From NCBI RefSeq assembly GCF_017875325.1, contig NZ_JAGGMN010000001.1, forward strand, positions 2,438,140-2,502,139: 64,000 nt of DNA, read 5' to 3'. This DNA is from Methanofollis sp. W23. Its GTDB lineage: Archaea; Halobacteriota; Methanomicrobia; Methanomicrobiales; Methanofollaceae. A model generated the notes under the pieces. The model was given only the letters and a program-made list of their open reading frames with translations, did not search any database and was not told the origin of the DNA. Of the stretch, positions 45,152-54,270 are shown piece by piece; within the stretch, counting starts at the first letter, position 1; every line of letters begins with the position of its first letter. Made by a program: the position numbers and the translations under genes.

Positions 45152-46020
45152 TCAGGCTTGCCGTGATCAGCGGGAAGGGCGGGACCGGGAAGACCATGGT
45201 CACCGCCGCCCTTGCCGACCTCTTCGCGACCGATCAGGTGCTTGCGGACTGTGATGTAGAAGCGGCAAATCTCGGGCTTCTTCTCGACGGGGATCTGGTC
45301 AGTTCAGAACCCTTTATGGGGCTGGAAAAGGCCGAGATCGATCACGAGGTCTGTCTCTTCTGCGGACGGTGCGCGGACGCCTGCCGGTTTGACGCGATCC
45401 ATGAAGAGGCGAAGGAATATGTCGTCGACCCCCTGAAGTGCGAGGGGTGCGGGGTCTGTGTCCATGTCTGTCCCGCCGGGGCGGTGACGATGCATCCGTA
45501 CCAGGCCGGCGAGGTGCTTGCCTCCGAGACCGAGCGGGGCCATCTCTCTCATGCGCGGCTTTACCCGGGCTCGGGCAACTCGGGGCTGCTCGTCCATGAA
45601 GTGAGAAAGCAGGCTGAGAAGATGGCCGGCGAGAGTCGGCTTCTCCTTGCCGACGGTCCGCCAGGGATCGGGTGTCCGCTCATCTCGACGGTCAGCGGCA
45701 TGGACGCCGTGGTGGTCGTCACCGAACCGGGCCTTTCGGCCCTCCACGACCTCAAGCGGGTTGTCAATGTCTCCAGGCGTTTCAACGTGGAGATCTTTGT
45801 GGTCATCAACCGTTTTGATCTCGAACCGGATGTCTGCCAGGAGATCGAGCGTTTCTGCGAGGATGAGGGGCTTCTCCTCCTCGGCAAGGTCCCCTTCGAC
45901 CCTGCGGTGGTGGCTGCGGTGCGTCGGGGCGTGCCGATCACCTCCACCGACTCGCCCGCGTCAGAGGCACTTGTCAGGATCAAGGAGAGGCTTGTGGCGG
46001 AGCTTGGCCTTGATGGATAA
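45148..46020 (+). CDS. MinD/ParA-type ATPase with two inserted [4Fe-4S] motifs (2)
   Basis: This 290-residue protein is a paralogue of the previous one, with [10 protein letters not shown] at the Walker [14 protein letters not shown], then [16 protein letters not shown] and [16 protein letters not shown] for two 4Fe-4S clusters, and [13 protein letters not shown]. The two are always found as adjacent pairs in many anaerobes and probably act as a heterodimer. Its stop overlaps the start of the DUF134 gene. Confidence 0.92.
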   Translation: MIRLAVISGKGGTGKTMVTAALADLFATDQVLADCDVEAANLGLLLDGDLVSSEPFMGLEKAEIDHEVCLFCGRCADACRFDAIHEEAKEYVVDPLKCEGCGVCVHVCPAGAVTMHPYQAGEVLASETERGHLSHARLYPGSGNSGLLVHEVRKQAEKMAGESRLLLADGPPGIGCPLISTVSGMDAVVVVTEPGLSALHDLKRVVNVSRRFNVEIFVVINRFDLEPDVCQEIERFCEDEGLLLLGKVPFDPAVVAAVRRGVPITSTDSPASEALVRIKERLVAELGLDG

Positions 46021-46378
46021 AGATCGAGACGGGGGGTGGTGCGGGCATGGACGCGGGCGCGGGCGCCCCAGAGCCCACCGGATGATCCGCGGGGGCACAG
46101 CATTCAGGTGCTTTGGCCCGCTCTGTGGGCAACCCGAAGAGGTTGTCCCTCTCCGTCCCGAGGAAGTGGAAGTCCTCAGGCTTGTCGATCTCGAAGGCCT
46201 GGACCAGACCGCAGCAGCCGAGTCGATGGGTATATCCAGGAAGACACTCTGGCGCGATCTCCACAGGGCGCGGCGGAAAGTCGCCGATGCCCTCGTCCAC
46301 GGGAAGGCGATCAGGATCGCCGGGTGCAGGCGGCAGGAGGAGGACGGGTGTCCAGAAGTGGACGACCCGGAGGAGTAA
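46013..46378 (+). CDS. DUF134 family helix-turn-helix protein
   Basis: The 121-residue protein has the DUF134 pattern: an Arg-rich start, FRCFGPLCGQPEEVVPLRPE, EVLRLVDLEGLDQTAAAESM and GISRKTLWRDLHRARRKVAD with the terminal ALVHGKAIRI. The sigma-70-region-4-like HTH suggests DNA binding. Such genes lie next to NifX/MinD genes in many anaerobes, where they may regulate the operon. The ATG at 46013 overlaps the previous stop. Confidence 0.85.
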   Translation: MDKDRDGGWCGHGRGRGRPRAHRMIRGGTAFRCFGPLCGQPEEVVPLRPEEVEVLRLVDLEGLDQTAAAESMGISRKTLWRDLHRARRKVADALVHGKAIRIAGCRRQEEDGCPEVDDPEE

Positions 46379-46385
46379 TTTTTTT
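46379..46385 (+). terminator. Oligo-T terminator of the Fe-S operon
   Basis: Seven T residues directly follow the stop of the DUF134 gene. Confidence 0.45.
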
Positions 46386-46745
46386 CTGTTGCAGAGATCT
46401 TCTTCTTTTCCTGAAATGAGTATGATTTGACCACTTTCCCCCATCGGTCGCGTCGGGATTTCGTCCCCCGGACCTCCGGGATGGCGATAAAGCGGGAAGG
46501 CAGGATAAGATGATCATGAAGAGGGACGTGTAGTCCCCCTCCTCTTCTTATGCAGGGGTCCATGGGCTGATGTGGCTGCAATAGGAATAGGGGGGAGCTT
46601 TTGAGAATCTCCAGAGTTTTTCGAGAGCGGCCCCGGTGAGATGCTGGGGGAAGACGAGCGAGGCGTCTTCATGCCCGGAATAGGTGGAGATCTCTACATG
46701 GTCCAACTCCCAGAACGTTGATGCTTCCCTGGCGGGAATTCATGT
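46386..46745. other. Gene-free stretch with a partial repeat
   Basis: A reverse, partly degraded copy of the palindromic repeat occupies about 46431-46501. The remainder shows no recognisable gene. Confidence 0.45.
46431..46501 (-). repeat. Palindromic intergenic repeat, copy 10 (reverse, left part degraded)
   Basis: CCCCCGGACCTCCGGGATGG and the terminal CGGGAAGGC match the reverse orientation. The opposite terminal arm and inner palindrome are degraded. Confidence 0.5.
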
Positions 46746-47172
46746 ATGATGAATACCCGGACCCCCTTCCTGCCGCTCCTCTGTTGTCTCTGTGTCATCC
46801 TCCTCTTTGCCGGGTGCACCACATCGCCATCCCGGTGCCCTCCCATCCTCACGGGAGATCCGGTCTGTTGATCTCGACCCCTTTTGCGAGATGGCAGCAG
46901 TGTTTGACGACAGGGTCGTCTTCTCATTTGTCCCGACTGGCACAGATACCTCTGACTATCTGGTGACCTACGAAGTGCAGGTAGACGGCGTCATCAGGGT
47001 GAAGGTGGAGCAACAGTGGCTCGAGGGGATCAGCGCCTCCCACCCGATCGAGATCACCGAACCGCGGGGAGAAGAAGAATGCGTCGGGATCTCGATCACG
47101 ATTGCAACGCCTGAGGGCGATGAAGTCCTGGTGAGCAGTTCTTCGGTGGGAGGAGGAGTGAAAAGAGGCTGA
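46746..47172 (+). pseudogene. Frameshifted small lipoprotein gene
   Basis: A clear lipoprotein signal (MMNTRTPFLPLLCCLCVILL, then FAGC) starts at 46746 but runs into a stop near 46871. The continuing mature region (VDLDPFCEMAAVFDDRVVFS and GEEECVGISITIATPEGDEV) lies in another frame up to 47172. One single-base shift between about 46830 and 46870 would restore a protein of roughly 140 residues. It is either a recent mutation or a sequencing error. The mature part resembles small beta-rich secreted proteins and is not assigned. Confidence 0.65.
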
Positions 47173-47603
47173 GAATACCTTATGATGCCACTCTGTGGCA
47201 TGGGGCGTGCTGGTCCCTGTTCCCCTCGTCACAGGATTTGACCGCGGCTGGCAATTTCTCTCCATGAGTTTCAAGTCTGCTTTCCAGGTTCAATCTTCGA
47301 GGTCATCCCGGCCCTCTTATGTCCTCGTGTCGGGGGCAAGCGCCGCCTGGAGCCCCGGGATGACGATGGGGACAGGAAGAGATCTTTGATAATCCTGAAT
47401 GATACTATGGCGGGGAGACCGGGAGGCGGCAGACCTCGCGGCAGAGATCTGCATTCAAAATTTTTGGAAAGGAACGTTTCAGTTCGAACCTCAGAGGGGT
47501 CCGGGATAGCACTTCAGGAAGATGGGGGAAAGCATGTGCGTCAGACTTGCACTACCGAGCCTCTGTGCTATTCCAACGTTACATTCACAAAAGAAGAATG
47601 GTA
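47173..47603. other. Gene-free stretch with repeat remnants before tRNA-Asn
   Basis: It contains a partial palindromic repeat at 47311-47379 and a weak inverted match near 47455-47525 to the module at 934-980. No gene was recognised. Confidence 0.45.
47311..47379 (-). repeat. Palindromic intergenic repeat, copy 11 (reverse, diverged)
   Basis: CGGGGGCAAGCGCCGCCTGG and GAGCCCCGGGATGACGATGG keep the order of the reverse copies. The terminal arms are degraded to CCCTCTTA and GACAGGAAG. Confidence 0.42.
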
Positions 47604-47676
47604 CGCCGCCAACAGGACTCGAACCTGTGACATGCTGGTTAACAGCCAGCCACTCTACCAACTGAGTTATGGCGGC
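47604..47676 (-). tRNA. tRNA-Asn (GUU anticodon)
   Basis: The 73-nt minus-strand cloverleaf has acceptor GCCGCCA/TGGCGGC, D-arm TAACTCAGTTGGTAGAGT, an anticodon arm with GCTGGCTGTTAACCAGC carrying GTT, a T-arm with GGTTCGAGTCC and discriminator G. CCA is not encoded and no intron is seen. Confidence 0.97.
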
Positions 47677-47717
47677 AGTGCGCACCTTGCGCCCTAATAT
47701 CTATCTTTTCGTTCCTA

Positions 47718-48023
47718 TTAAAGATTTTGGGAAGAGGGGTCGCGCATCCCCTCAAGGAGCGCGATCATCTCGTCGATATCACCGTCCAGGCCATCAAGGT
47801 ACTCGAGGGCGCGCCCGGTCGCCACCGCCCCTGACGGCGAGGCCCTGATATATCCCATCCCCTCGAGGACACGCAACGAATAGCGTACCCGGTGATAGGG
47901 GAGGCCCAGGAGATCGGCAAGTTTCATGATCCCGATCGGCTGGTTGGCCGCGACCACCCTGAGCACCTCAAGGTGCCTGGCCTGCAGTTCGATCTCGGTC
48001 TTTAGTTTCTCAAGCATGCTCAA
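47718..48023 (-). CDS. Winged-helix transcriptional regulator
   Basis: The 101-residue protein has a helix rich in charged residues (EKLKTEIELQARHLEVLRVV), then IGIMKLADLLGLPYHRVRYS as the HTH and LRVLEGMGYIRASPSGAVAT as the wing. The C-terminal acidic helix (GDIDEMIALLEGM) may dimerise. The start is a TTG overlapping the previous stop, or the ATG two codons later at 48017. Paired with a small membrane protein, it may form a membrane-linked regulatory pair. Confidence 0.75.
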   Translation of the reverse strand: MSMLEKLKTEIELQARHLEVLRVVAANQPIGIMKLADLLGLPYHRVRYSLRVLEGMGYIRASPSGAVATGRALEYLDGLDGDIDEMIALLEGMRDPSSQNL

Positions 48024-48268
48024 TCATTCTTCTCCGATGGTCCGGCATGGACATCCAACCAGGCCTTGGTCAGGTAATAATGCTTCCTGAAGTACCAGAT
48101 GAGGGGGAGGTCTATGAGGATCAGGACTGCGGCGACGGGAGGCCCGAGGGATGACGGCAGTTTGAAGAAGAGACCTATTGCAAGGGCGACCAGGATGATG
48201 ATGACGTTCAGGACTATCGTGAGTTTCCAGAACTTCCATTTGAAGACCTTTTTGTCCGCTTCCTCCAT
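48020..48268 (-). CDS. Small two-helix membrane protein
   Basis: The 82-residue protein has a charged N-terminus (MEEADKKVFKWKFWK) and two hydrophobic stretches at about 16-35 and 42-60. The tail YFRKHYYLTKAWLDVHAGPS is polar. The stop overlaps the start of the winged-helix gene by four bases, so both are made from one mRNA. Its function is unknown. Confidence 0.7.
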   Translation of the reverse strand: MEEADKKVFKWKFWKLTIVLNVIIILVALAIGLFFKLPSSLGPPVAAVLILIDLPLIWYFRKHYYLTKAWLDVHAGPSEKND

Positions 48269-48360
48269 CGATCGTACTTGTGCGTCCTTCTAAAAGTACT
48301 TGTGGTCTCCCGGCCATACCTACTCAGAACGGCCGGAATACCGTCCGGCACGATGATCTC

Positions 48361-49491
48361 ATGGAAAAACTTGACGATGCGCTTGTTGCCGCCGACTGCT
48401 CGGCATATGTAGTCTATGCCTCATCAACAGACGCGGACTTCAGGTACCTGACCGGGTTTCAGGTCTCTGACCCCCTCTTATACCTGAAGAAAAAAGGGGA
48501 GACTGGAATACTTGTCGTCCCGCAGATGGAATATGAACGTGCGGCCAATGAATCTTCGGCCGTCCCGGTGACCAGGGCCGAGTCTGGATTCCTGAAGTTC
48601 CTGGAGGAGGAAAAGGATCCGTGGCAGGCCCTTGCCCGTACCGCTGCCTCCCTTGCCGGGGGCAGGGTCATGGTTCCGAGGGGCTTCCCGTACTGGCTCG
48701 GCAAACTCCTTGAAGAGCACAGTGGAGTCGTCGCCGACGGGGACGGCATAGTCCGTTCGATGCGGGCCGTCAAGACCCCCTATGAACTCGCCGCGATCAG
48801 GGCTGCCCAGAAAGAGACCGAGACGGCGATGGCCCTCGGGATCTCGATGATCAGACGTTCAGTCCCGAAGAAAGGTGTGCTTTACTTCGAAGACGCTCCG
48901 CTTACCTCTGACCGGGTCAGGACCGCGATGCATACCTACCTGATGGAGCGCGGCTATACCGCAAGGGACACCATCGTCTCCTGCGGGGAAGAGACGGCGA
49001 TGCCCCATCGCCAGGGCGAAGGCACCCTCCTTGAAGACGCCCCGATCGTCATCGACCTCTTCCCACAGCATGACAGGAGCGGCTACCATGCCGACATGAC
49101 CAGGACGGTCGTGAAGGGCGACCCCTCCCCTGAAATCGCCGAGATGCACGCCGTCACCTGCGAGGCCGTCGCCCTTGGCGAATCTCTCATTGCCGCCGGT
49201 GTCGAGGGGGCGGCGGTCCACAACGCCGTCGTCGACCTCTACAAGGAGCGGGGATATGAGAGCGGGGCCCGCGGGTTTGTCCACTCTCTTGGCCATGGGG
49301 TGGGGCTTGAGGTCCATGAGGCCCCGAACCTCTCCCCCTCAGGCGGGCCCCTTGAGGTCGGGAACGTCGTGACCGTCGAACCGGGCCTCTATTACCCGGG
49401 TATCGGCGGGGTACGGGTTGAAAATATGGGGGCAGTCACGCAGTCAGGGTTTGACCGCTTTACTCATTATACACAGGAGTTAGTCCTATGA
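48361..49491 (+). CDS. M24 family Xaa-Pro-type aminopeptidase
   Basis: The 376-residue protein has a creatinase-like N-terminal domain (about 1-150, ADFRYLTGFQVSDP) and the pita-bread catalytic domain. The two-metal ligands are visible: Asp in VIDLFPQHDRSGYHADMTRT (two Asp), His in SLGHGVGLEVHEAPNL, and two Glu in TVEPGLYYPGIGGVRVENMG. It probably cleaves N-terminal residues before proline. The ATG at 48361 is chosen because the upstream extension overlaps the promoter of the divergent membrane gene. It overlaps the map gene by four bases. Confidence 0.92.
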   Translation: MEKLDDALVAADCSAYVVYASSTDADFRYLTGFQVSDPLLYLKKKGETGILVVPQMEYERAANESSAVPVTRAESGFLKFLEEEKDPWQALARTAASLAGGRVMVPRGFPYWLGKLLEEHSGVVADGDGIVRSMRAVKTPYELAAIRAAQKETETAMALGISMIRRSVPKKGVLYFEDAPLTSDRVRTAMHTYLMERGYTARDTIVSCGEETAMPHRQGEGTLLEDAPIVIDLFPQHDRSGYHADMTRTVVKGDPSPEIAEMHAVTCEAVALGESLIAAGVEGAAVHNAVVDLYKERGYESGARGFVHSLGHGVGLEVHEAPNLSPSGGPLEVGNVVTVEPGLYYPGIGGVRVENMGAVTQSGFDRFTHYTQELVL

Positions 49492-50372
49492 GCGCTATGA
49501 ATGACGAAGAGATGGAATCATATCTGGAAGCAGGTCGTCTTGCACATACGATCCTGCAGGACGGCAAAAAGATGGTGACGGTCGGGGCGTCGGTCCTCGA
49601 GGTCGTCGAGACGATGGAAGGAAAAATTCTGGACGCCGACGCCGAGATCGCCTTCCCGCTCAACCTCTCGATCAACGAGGACGCCGCTCATGATACCGCC
49701 TCCACCGGGGACGAGCGGGTCTTTAAGGAAGGCGACCTTGTCAAACTCGACCTCGGTGTCGCGGTCGACGGTCGGATCGCCGACACCGCCCTCTCGGTCG
49801 ACCTCGGTGGGCACGCCGACCTGGTCGAAGCAACCCGCGCCGCCCTCGACCGTGCGATCGGCCAGGTCCGCCCTGGCGTCACCACCGGCGAGATCGGTGC
49901 GGCGATCCAGGACGAGATCGAGTCACGGGGATTTTTGCCGGTGGCCAACCTCACCGGCCACGGTCTGGCGCCGTATGCGATCCACACCGATCCCACCATC
50001 CCCAACATCGCCGTCAACGGTGGTGCCGTCCTTGAAGAGGGTATGGCCATCGCCATCGAACCCTTCGCCACTACCGGCAGCGGGCGGGTGAGCGACCGCT
50101 CCAGGATTGAGATCTACCAGCAGATCGAGGTAAAACCGGTACGCCTCCCGTCGGCAAAGCGCGTTCTCACGAAAGTGAGAGGTCGGCGGGGGATGCCGTT
50201 TTCCCGCCGCTGGCTCCCGCAGGAAAAGGTCGAGATCGCCCTTGCAGGACTGGTGCGTCAGGGGGTCGTCTATGGATTCCCGGTCCTCCATGATGTGGAA
50301 GGCTCCTTTGTCGCCCAGACTGAGCACACCCTCATCGTCACCGCAGACGGCGCCATTGTGACGACCCGATGA
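49488..50372 (+). CDS. map: Methionine aminopeptidase, type II
   Basis: It removes initiator methionine from nascent proteins. The 294-residue archaeal enzyme has NLSINEDAAHDTAS, the metal-binding Asp residues in VKLDLGVAVDGRIADTALSV, the catalytic NLTGHGLAPYAIHTDPTIPN (His), the Glu in AIAIEPFATTG, and the terminal QTEHTLIVT (Glu). The roughly 60-residue helical insert typical of type II enzymes is seen between about residues 195 and 265. It is translationally coupled to the upstream peptidase. Confidence 0.96.
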   Translation: MSAMNDEEMESYLEAGRLAHTILQDGKKMVTVGASVLEVVETMEGKILDADAEIAFPLNLSINEDAAHDTASTGDERVFKEGDLVKLDLGVAVDGRIADTALSVDLGGHADLVEATRAALDRAIGQVRPGVTTGEIGAAIQDEIESRGFLPVANLTGHGLAPYAIHTDPTIPNIAVNGGAVLEEGMAIAIEPFATTGSGRVSDRSRIEIYQQIEVKPVRLPSAKRVLTKVRGRRGMPFSRRWLPQEKVEIALAGLVRQGVVYGFPVLHDVEGSFVAQTEHTLIVTADGAIVTTR

Positions 50373-50405
50373 GATAGTATTATTGATACTCCCCCACCAT
50401 AGGTG

Positions 50406-51707
50406 ATGTTGGAACCCATGCCATGTGCTGACAAGAGAGACGATGTTCTCCGGTTGATTGAGCACCTCCTGACGGCTGAGGTCTACAACGCCACTCCTCA
50501 GCTCGACCTGGATGACCTTCCCCCTCAGTGCCGGACCCTCTTCCTCCCTGGTCCTGACGCCGTTGAGGTGAAGCGCCCGGTCGTGATCACGGAAGGTCTG
50601 CTCAAGCGAGCAGTCGGTTCTTCGGAGGAACCACTCAAAGATCTCGTGAAAAATCCATTCGTCGAGTTCGATACCCTCAAACTCCAGTACCATCTCACCG
50701 ACCTCCATGCGGCGGCGGTCTGGTTCGCCACCCATGGAGGGAAGGAGATGGTGGAGAAGAACCCGGCACTTGCCCTCTACATCGGGAACTATGACTCCCT
50801 AGGGGTGAGGTACGAGGAGGTAAGGGCCGAAAATCCACGTTTTTCAGATTCGAGGGCTTATATCGATCACAAGATCGCAAAACTTACTGAAAAGGACGAG
50901 AAGATGAACGAAGCCCTCGAACTCGTCATCGTCAATGCCCCGGCAGAGATCGAGCAGCAGATGGACCGTCTCGTCTGCACCGAGGACCAGCTTGAGGTGA
51001 TCAAGCGGATAAACATCGCGATCGAGAACCGTGATTTCCTCAGGGAGCATGACATCGCCGAAGTCGGCAAACTTCTCTTTGTCGGCCCGCCCGGTACCGG
51101 GAAGACCTCGCTTGCACTTGCGGTCTCTCATGAACTCCATATGCCGGTCCTGGAGGTGCGCCTCTCGATGGTCACCTCCCAGTATCTGGGCGAGACCTCC
51201 AAGAATATCGATCGGATATTTGACCTTGCAAGGCATCTCTCGCCCTGCATCCTCTTCATCGACGAGTTCGATTTCGTGGCAAAGAGCCGCGTCTCCGACG
51301 ACCACGGAGCGATGAAGCGGGCGGTGAATATGCTCCTCAAGAACATCGACAAGATCAGCCTGGTCAGAAATGGGGTTCTTCTCATCGGGGCCACGAACCA
51401 CCCACAACTCCTCGACCAGGCGGCCTGGCGGCGTTTCGACGAGGTCGTAGAGTTCGACCTCCCGAACGAGGCGATGCGGGCGGCGATCCTCAGGACGATC
51501 ACCCGGACCCTGGTATGCGAGTGCGATCTCGACGAGGTTGCCGCACGGACCGAGGGGTTCTCGGGTGCGGACCTGAAGATGACCATCAAGGAGGGGGTGC
51601 TCTCGGCCCTGATGGACGGCCGTCATACTGTCTCCGAGGAGGATATCGAGGGCGCCCTGGCCCAGGTGACAAACCGCAACGTCATCCGTGAGTGTTCGTG
51701 GGGATAG
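50406..51707 (+). CDS. AAA-family ATPase
   Basis: The 433-residue protein has an N-terminal domain of about 200 residues with no recognised fold, then one AAA module. Walker A GPPGTGKTS is followed by the pore-region MVTSQYLGETSKNIDRIFDL, Walker B CILFIDEFDFVAKS, sensor-1 GVLLIGATNHPQLLD and the arginine finger AAWRRFDEVVEFDLP, with a sensor-2-containing TEGFSGADLK. It is similar to 26S-proteasome or CDC48-like ATPases but has no coiled-coil/OB start. Its partner is unknown. The ATG at 50406 follows a TATA-like box by about 20 bp. Its stop is 4 bp before the next gene. Confidence 0.88.
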   Translation: MLEPMPCADKRDDVLRLIEHLLTAEVYNATPQLDLDDLPPQCRTLFLPGPDAVEVKRPVVITEGLLKRAVGSSEEPLKDLVKNPFVEFDTLKLQYHLTDLHAAAVWFATHGGKEMVEKNPALALYIGNYDSLGVRYEEVRAENPRFSDSRAYIDHKIAKLTEKDEKMNEALELVIVNAPAEIEQQMDRLVCTEDQLEVIKRINIAIENRDFLREHDIAEVGKLLFVGPPGTGKTSLALAVSHELHMPVLEVRLSMVTSQYLGETSKNIDRIFDLARHLSPCILFIDEFDFVAKSRVSDDHGAMKRAVNMLLKNIDKISLVRNGVLLIGATNHPQLLDQAAWRRFDEVVEFDLPNEAMRAAILRTITRTLVCECDLDEVAARTEGFSGADLKMTIKEGVLSALMDGRHTVSEEDIEGALAQVTNRNVIRECSWG

Positions 51708-51711
51708 TCAG

Positions 51712-52431
51712 ATGAGAGTTACGCTGCTTGGGACAGGCGATGCCATCGGCACCCCGAAGATCGGGTGTTCCTGTCCGGTCTGCACTTTTGCCCGTGCAAA
51801 TGGCAGGCAGCGCCTCCGTTCCGCGACGCTCGTCGAGGTCGGGGAGAAGCATATCCTCGTCGACACCGGCCCGGACCTGCGAGCTCAACTCCTGGCCGCG
51901 GGTTCTCCTCATATCGACGCTGTCGTCTGGACTCACGGACATTACGACCACTTTATGGGCTATGGCGAGTTTTATCGTGTCCAGAAAGTTCCGCCGGTCT
52001 ATGCCGCCGCTCCGACGATGGAATATGCGGGGTCGGTCTTTTCCTTCCTCCCGCTGGAGGAACATATCGTCGAACCATATCGCCCATTCCTCCTCTTCGG
52101 TGCAGAGATCACGCTCTTCCCGGTCAACCATCCGCCGATGCCGACCTACGGGGTGCGGGTCGAGCACGAAGGGAAGGTTCTCGCTCTCACCGCCGACACC
52201 AATGCCCAGATCCCTCGGGCCAGCAAGGAGTGTCTCTCTGGTGCCGACCTCCTGGTTCTGGACGCCATCGTCCCTGATGGGTTCACCATCACGAAGCATA
52301 TGAACTATGCCGACGCCCTGAGACTTGCCGAAGAACTGGCCCCGGCCGAGTTCAGGTGTACGCATGCAAGTCACCTCCTCCCCTGGGACACGCCCCATCT
52401 CGCAGTGGATATGGAGCAGTTTGACCTCTAA
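51712..52431 (+). CDS. PhnP-like metallo-beta-lactamase-fold phosphodiesterase
   Basis: The 239-residue protein starts RVTLLGTGDAIGTPKIGCSC, with the CPVC knuckle of the PhnP subgroup. The metal ligands follow in THGHYDHFMGYGEFY, NHPPMPTYGVRV and LTADTN, and the final His in CTHASHL. PhnP-type members hydrolyse 2',3'-cyclic nucleotides or cyclic phosphates. The start immediately follows the AAA ATPase, so the two genes form an operon and could be functionally linked. Confidence 0.85.
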   Translation: MRVTLLGTGDAIGTPKIGCSCPVCTFARANGRQRLRSATLVEVGEKHILVDTGPDLRAQLLAAGSPHIDAVVWTHGHYDHFMGYGEFYRVQKVPPVYAAAPTMEYAGSVFSFLPLEEHIVEPYRPFLLFGAEITLFPVNHPPMPTYGVRVEHEGKVLALTADTNAQIPRASKECLSGADLLVLDAIVPDGFTITKHMNYADALRLAEELAPAEFRCTHASHLLPWDTPHLAVDMEQFDL

Positions 52432-52548
52432 ACTTTCAGTTTTGTAAAAATTTCCCCGAAAAATCTCTTTGTCGAAGATTTACTCTTCAGTCCCCCCGCC
52501 ACACGATTGGTCGAGGAAGGCCCCCTCTTCGTTGTGATCATCCATTCT

Positions 52549-52619
52549 GCCTTCCCGTTTCAATCTTCATCCCTGGGGGCCCGGGGCAACGCCCCCGGCG
52601 CGCAGGTGAGGGGGAGGCG
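52549..52619 (+). repeat. Palindromic intergenic repeat, copy 12
   Basis: It runs from GCCTTCCCG to GGGGGAGGCG and contains CAATCTTCATCCCTGGGGGC and the GGGGCAACGCCCC palindrome. Confidence 0.65.
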
Positions 52620-52722
52620 TTCTGTCGCGCTTGCGTCGAGAAGATGGAAAGGGTCTTTATGGAACCGGTATTTTGGCCCTGTAGAACCCCTCACCTGTTC
52701 TTCATATGAGTGTGCCGCACTC

Positions 52723-52790
52723 GCCTTCCCCATCTCTTCGGCTGGGGGCTCTGCCCCCGAACCCCGGGACCCCGATGAAGCCGGGAAGGC
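52723..52790 (-). repeat. Palindromic intergenic repeat, copy 13 (reverse orientation)
   Basis: It is bounded by GCCTTCCC and GGGAAGGC, contains GGGGGCTCTGCCCCC and ends ACCCCGATGAAG, the reverse of TCTTCATC-CCGGGGTC. Confidence 0.72.
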
Positions 52791-53126
52791 AGAATAGACG
52801 AACATGAAGAGGGAGGTGCAGTCTTCGACCTATCGTGTGGCTGGGGGGACCGGGGGGCGGCACGCCCCCCCCGCCAGAAAGTTCCATCCAGAGGGTTTCT
52901 CCAGAGTCGGAATTTAAGATTTACAGAGAATCTATCATCCTCAGATTGTTTCATGCTTGATACACAGAGGACAAAAAAAACCCTTCAGAATGATTGACTC
53001 TCCGCCTTCCCGTTACTCTCTTAATCTCAGGGAGAGTCAACTCCTGAATAATTCTGCGATCGCATCAAGTACCAGAGATATTCCCGGGAAAATCCGGGCG
53101 GTTTCATCTCTATTCAGGGGGGTCAA

Positions 53127-53306
53127 TCACTCTTTTGCCATAATCGCGCCGACCACCAGAAGCCCGAGGCCGACGATGACGATGGCGAGTTCGATGAGCC
53201 CGATCAGGAATGTTACTACTTCAGGGGTGAGGAGCGTGATCCCGTAAATGCCGGCGGCGATCAGGACCAGCCCTATGACAATCATTGCAACACCAGTCTT
53301 GTCCAT
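53127..53306 (-). CDS. Small two-helix membrane protein
   Basis: The 59-residue protein is almost entirely two hydrophobic segments (about 6-24 and 31-53), ending in MAKE. The ATG at 53306 is preferred, with a GGTGA sequence 11 nt upstream, over a TTG at 53336. It lies alone between a repeat-filled gap and a divergent methyltransferase gene. Function unknown. Confidence 0.6.
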   Translation of the reverse strand: MDKTGVAMIVIGLVLIAAGIYGITLLTPEVVTFLIGLIELAIVIVGLGLLVVGAIMAKE

Positions 53307-53418
53307 GGACAGCGTCACCGAAGAGTGATAGTCCAATCCTGCATATCAGTCTTGTCCTTCTCCATGGATCGCGAGAGGCCCTGAACCATTTTTTGCCTCT
53401 CTGCACCCACTCTAATTC

Positions 53419-54270
53419 ATGGGAATGGGAAATCTGGACTGGAACCAGATCTGGAAGGACCAGGTCAGGGAGAACAGGTCGGTCCCTGGGTTCAAGAGCG
53501 GCACCGATCTCTGGAAGAAGAAAAAAGTGGCAGAGGAATACAGAGCACCGGCAGAGCGGGTGAAGACGACCCTTGCGCTCCTCCCTCTCGGCCCCACGCT
53601 CTCGGTCCTTGATATCGGTGCAGGGCCCGGCACCCTGGCGATCCCGCTTGCCGGGCAGGTGAGATCGATCACTGCCGTAGAACCTGCTGCTGGCATGGCC
53701 TCGGTCATCAGGGAAAAGACTGATGTCGGGGCCTGCAGGAATCTCAGGGTGGTGCAGGAACGCTGGGAAGATGTGGTCCCCGCCTGTGACCTCGACGGCC
53801 CCTATGACCTTGTCCTCGCCTCGTTTTCACTCGGGATGGAGGACCTTGCCGGCGCCCTGGAAAAGATGGACGCAGTCTCTTCGGGTTCAGTGCATCTCTT
53901 CTGGTTTGCCGACGTGCCTGGATGGGAACGTCACTATCTGGAGATCTGGCCGTCCCTTCATGCCGCCCAGTACCGCCCGGTCCCAAAGGCCGACGTGGTC
54001 TTCAATCTGCTCTGGCAGAGAGGGAAACATCCGGACCTGGTGCAGATGCCCCTCGTGCAGGAGGAATGGTTCAGGGATCTCGACGAGGCCTTCTTCCACT
54101 ATGCCCCAAAGTTTGGGGTGGCAGATGTGAGACAGGAGGGGGTGCTGCGCACGGCCCTGGAGAGGTGGCTTGTCAGGGAAGGGGAGATGCTGGTAATGCG
54201 CGAGCGCTCGCATGCCGCGCATATCTGGTGGGAAAAAGAAGAGGATGCCGTTCCCTGGTGTGAGGGATAA
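53419..54270 (+). CDS. Class I SAM-dependent methyltransferase
   Basis: The 283-residue protein has an N-terminal DWNQIWKDQVRENRSVPGFK region typical of a methanogen subgroup of methyltransferases, SAM motif I VLDIGAGPGTLAIPLA at about residues 63-78, an acidic residue in ITAVEPAAGMA, and VLASFSLGMEDLAGALEKMD for the later motifs. The C-terminal half is rich in aromatics (LFWFADVPGWERHYLEIWPS). The substrate is unknown. Confidence 0.8.
   Translation: MGMGNLDWNQIWKDQVRENRSVPGFKSGTDLWKKKKVAEEYRAPAERVKTTLALLPLGPTLSVLDIGAGPGTLAIPLAGQVRSITAVEPAAGMASVIREKTDVGACRNLRVVQERWEDVVPACDLDGPYDLVLASFSLGMEDLAGALEKMDAVSSGSVHLFWFADVPGWERHYLEIWPSLHAAQYRPVPKADVVFNLLWQRGKHPDLVQMPLVQEEWFRDLDEAFFHYAPKFGVADVRQEGVLRTALERWLVREGEMLVMRERSHAAHIWWEKEEDAVPWCEG

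Larger units (their letters stand above)
52432..53126. other. Gene-free stretch with two repeats
   Basis: It holds palindromic repeats in opposite orientations at 52549-52619 and 52723-52790, a CCTGTAGAACCCC motif at 52678, and a further G/C-rich palindrome with GGGGGGCGGCACGCCCCCCC near 52851. No gene was recognised. Confidence 0.5.
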
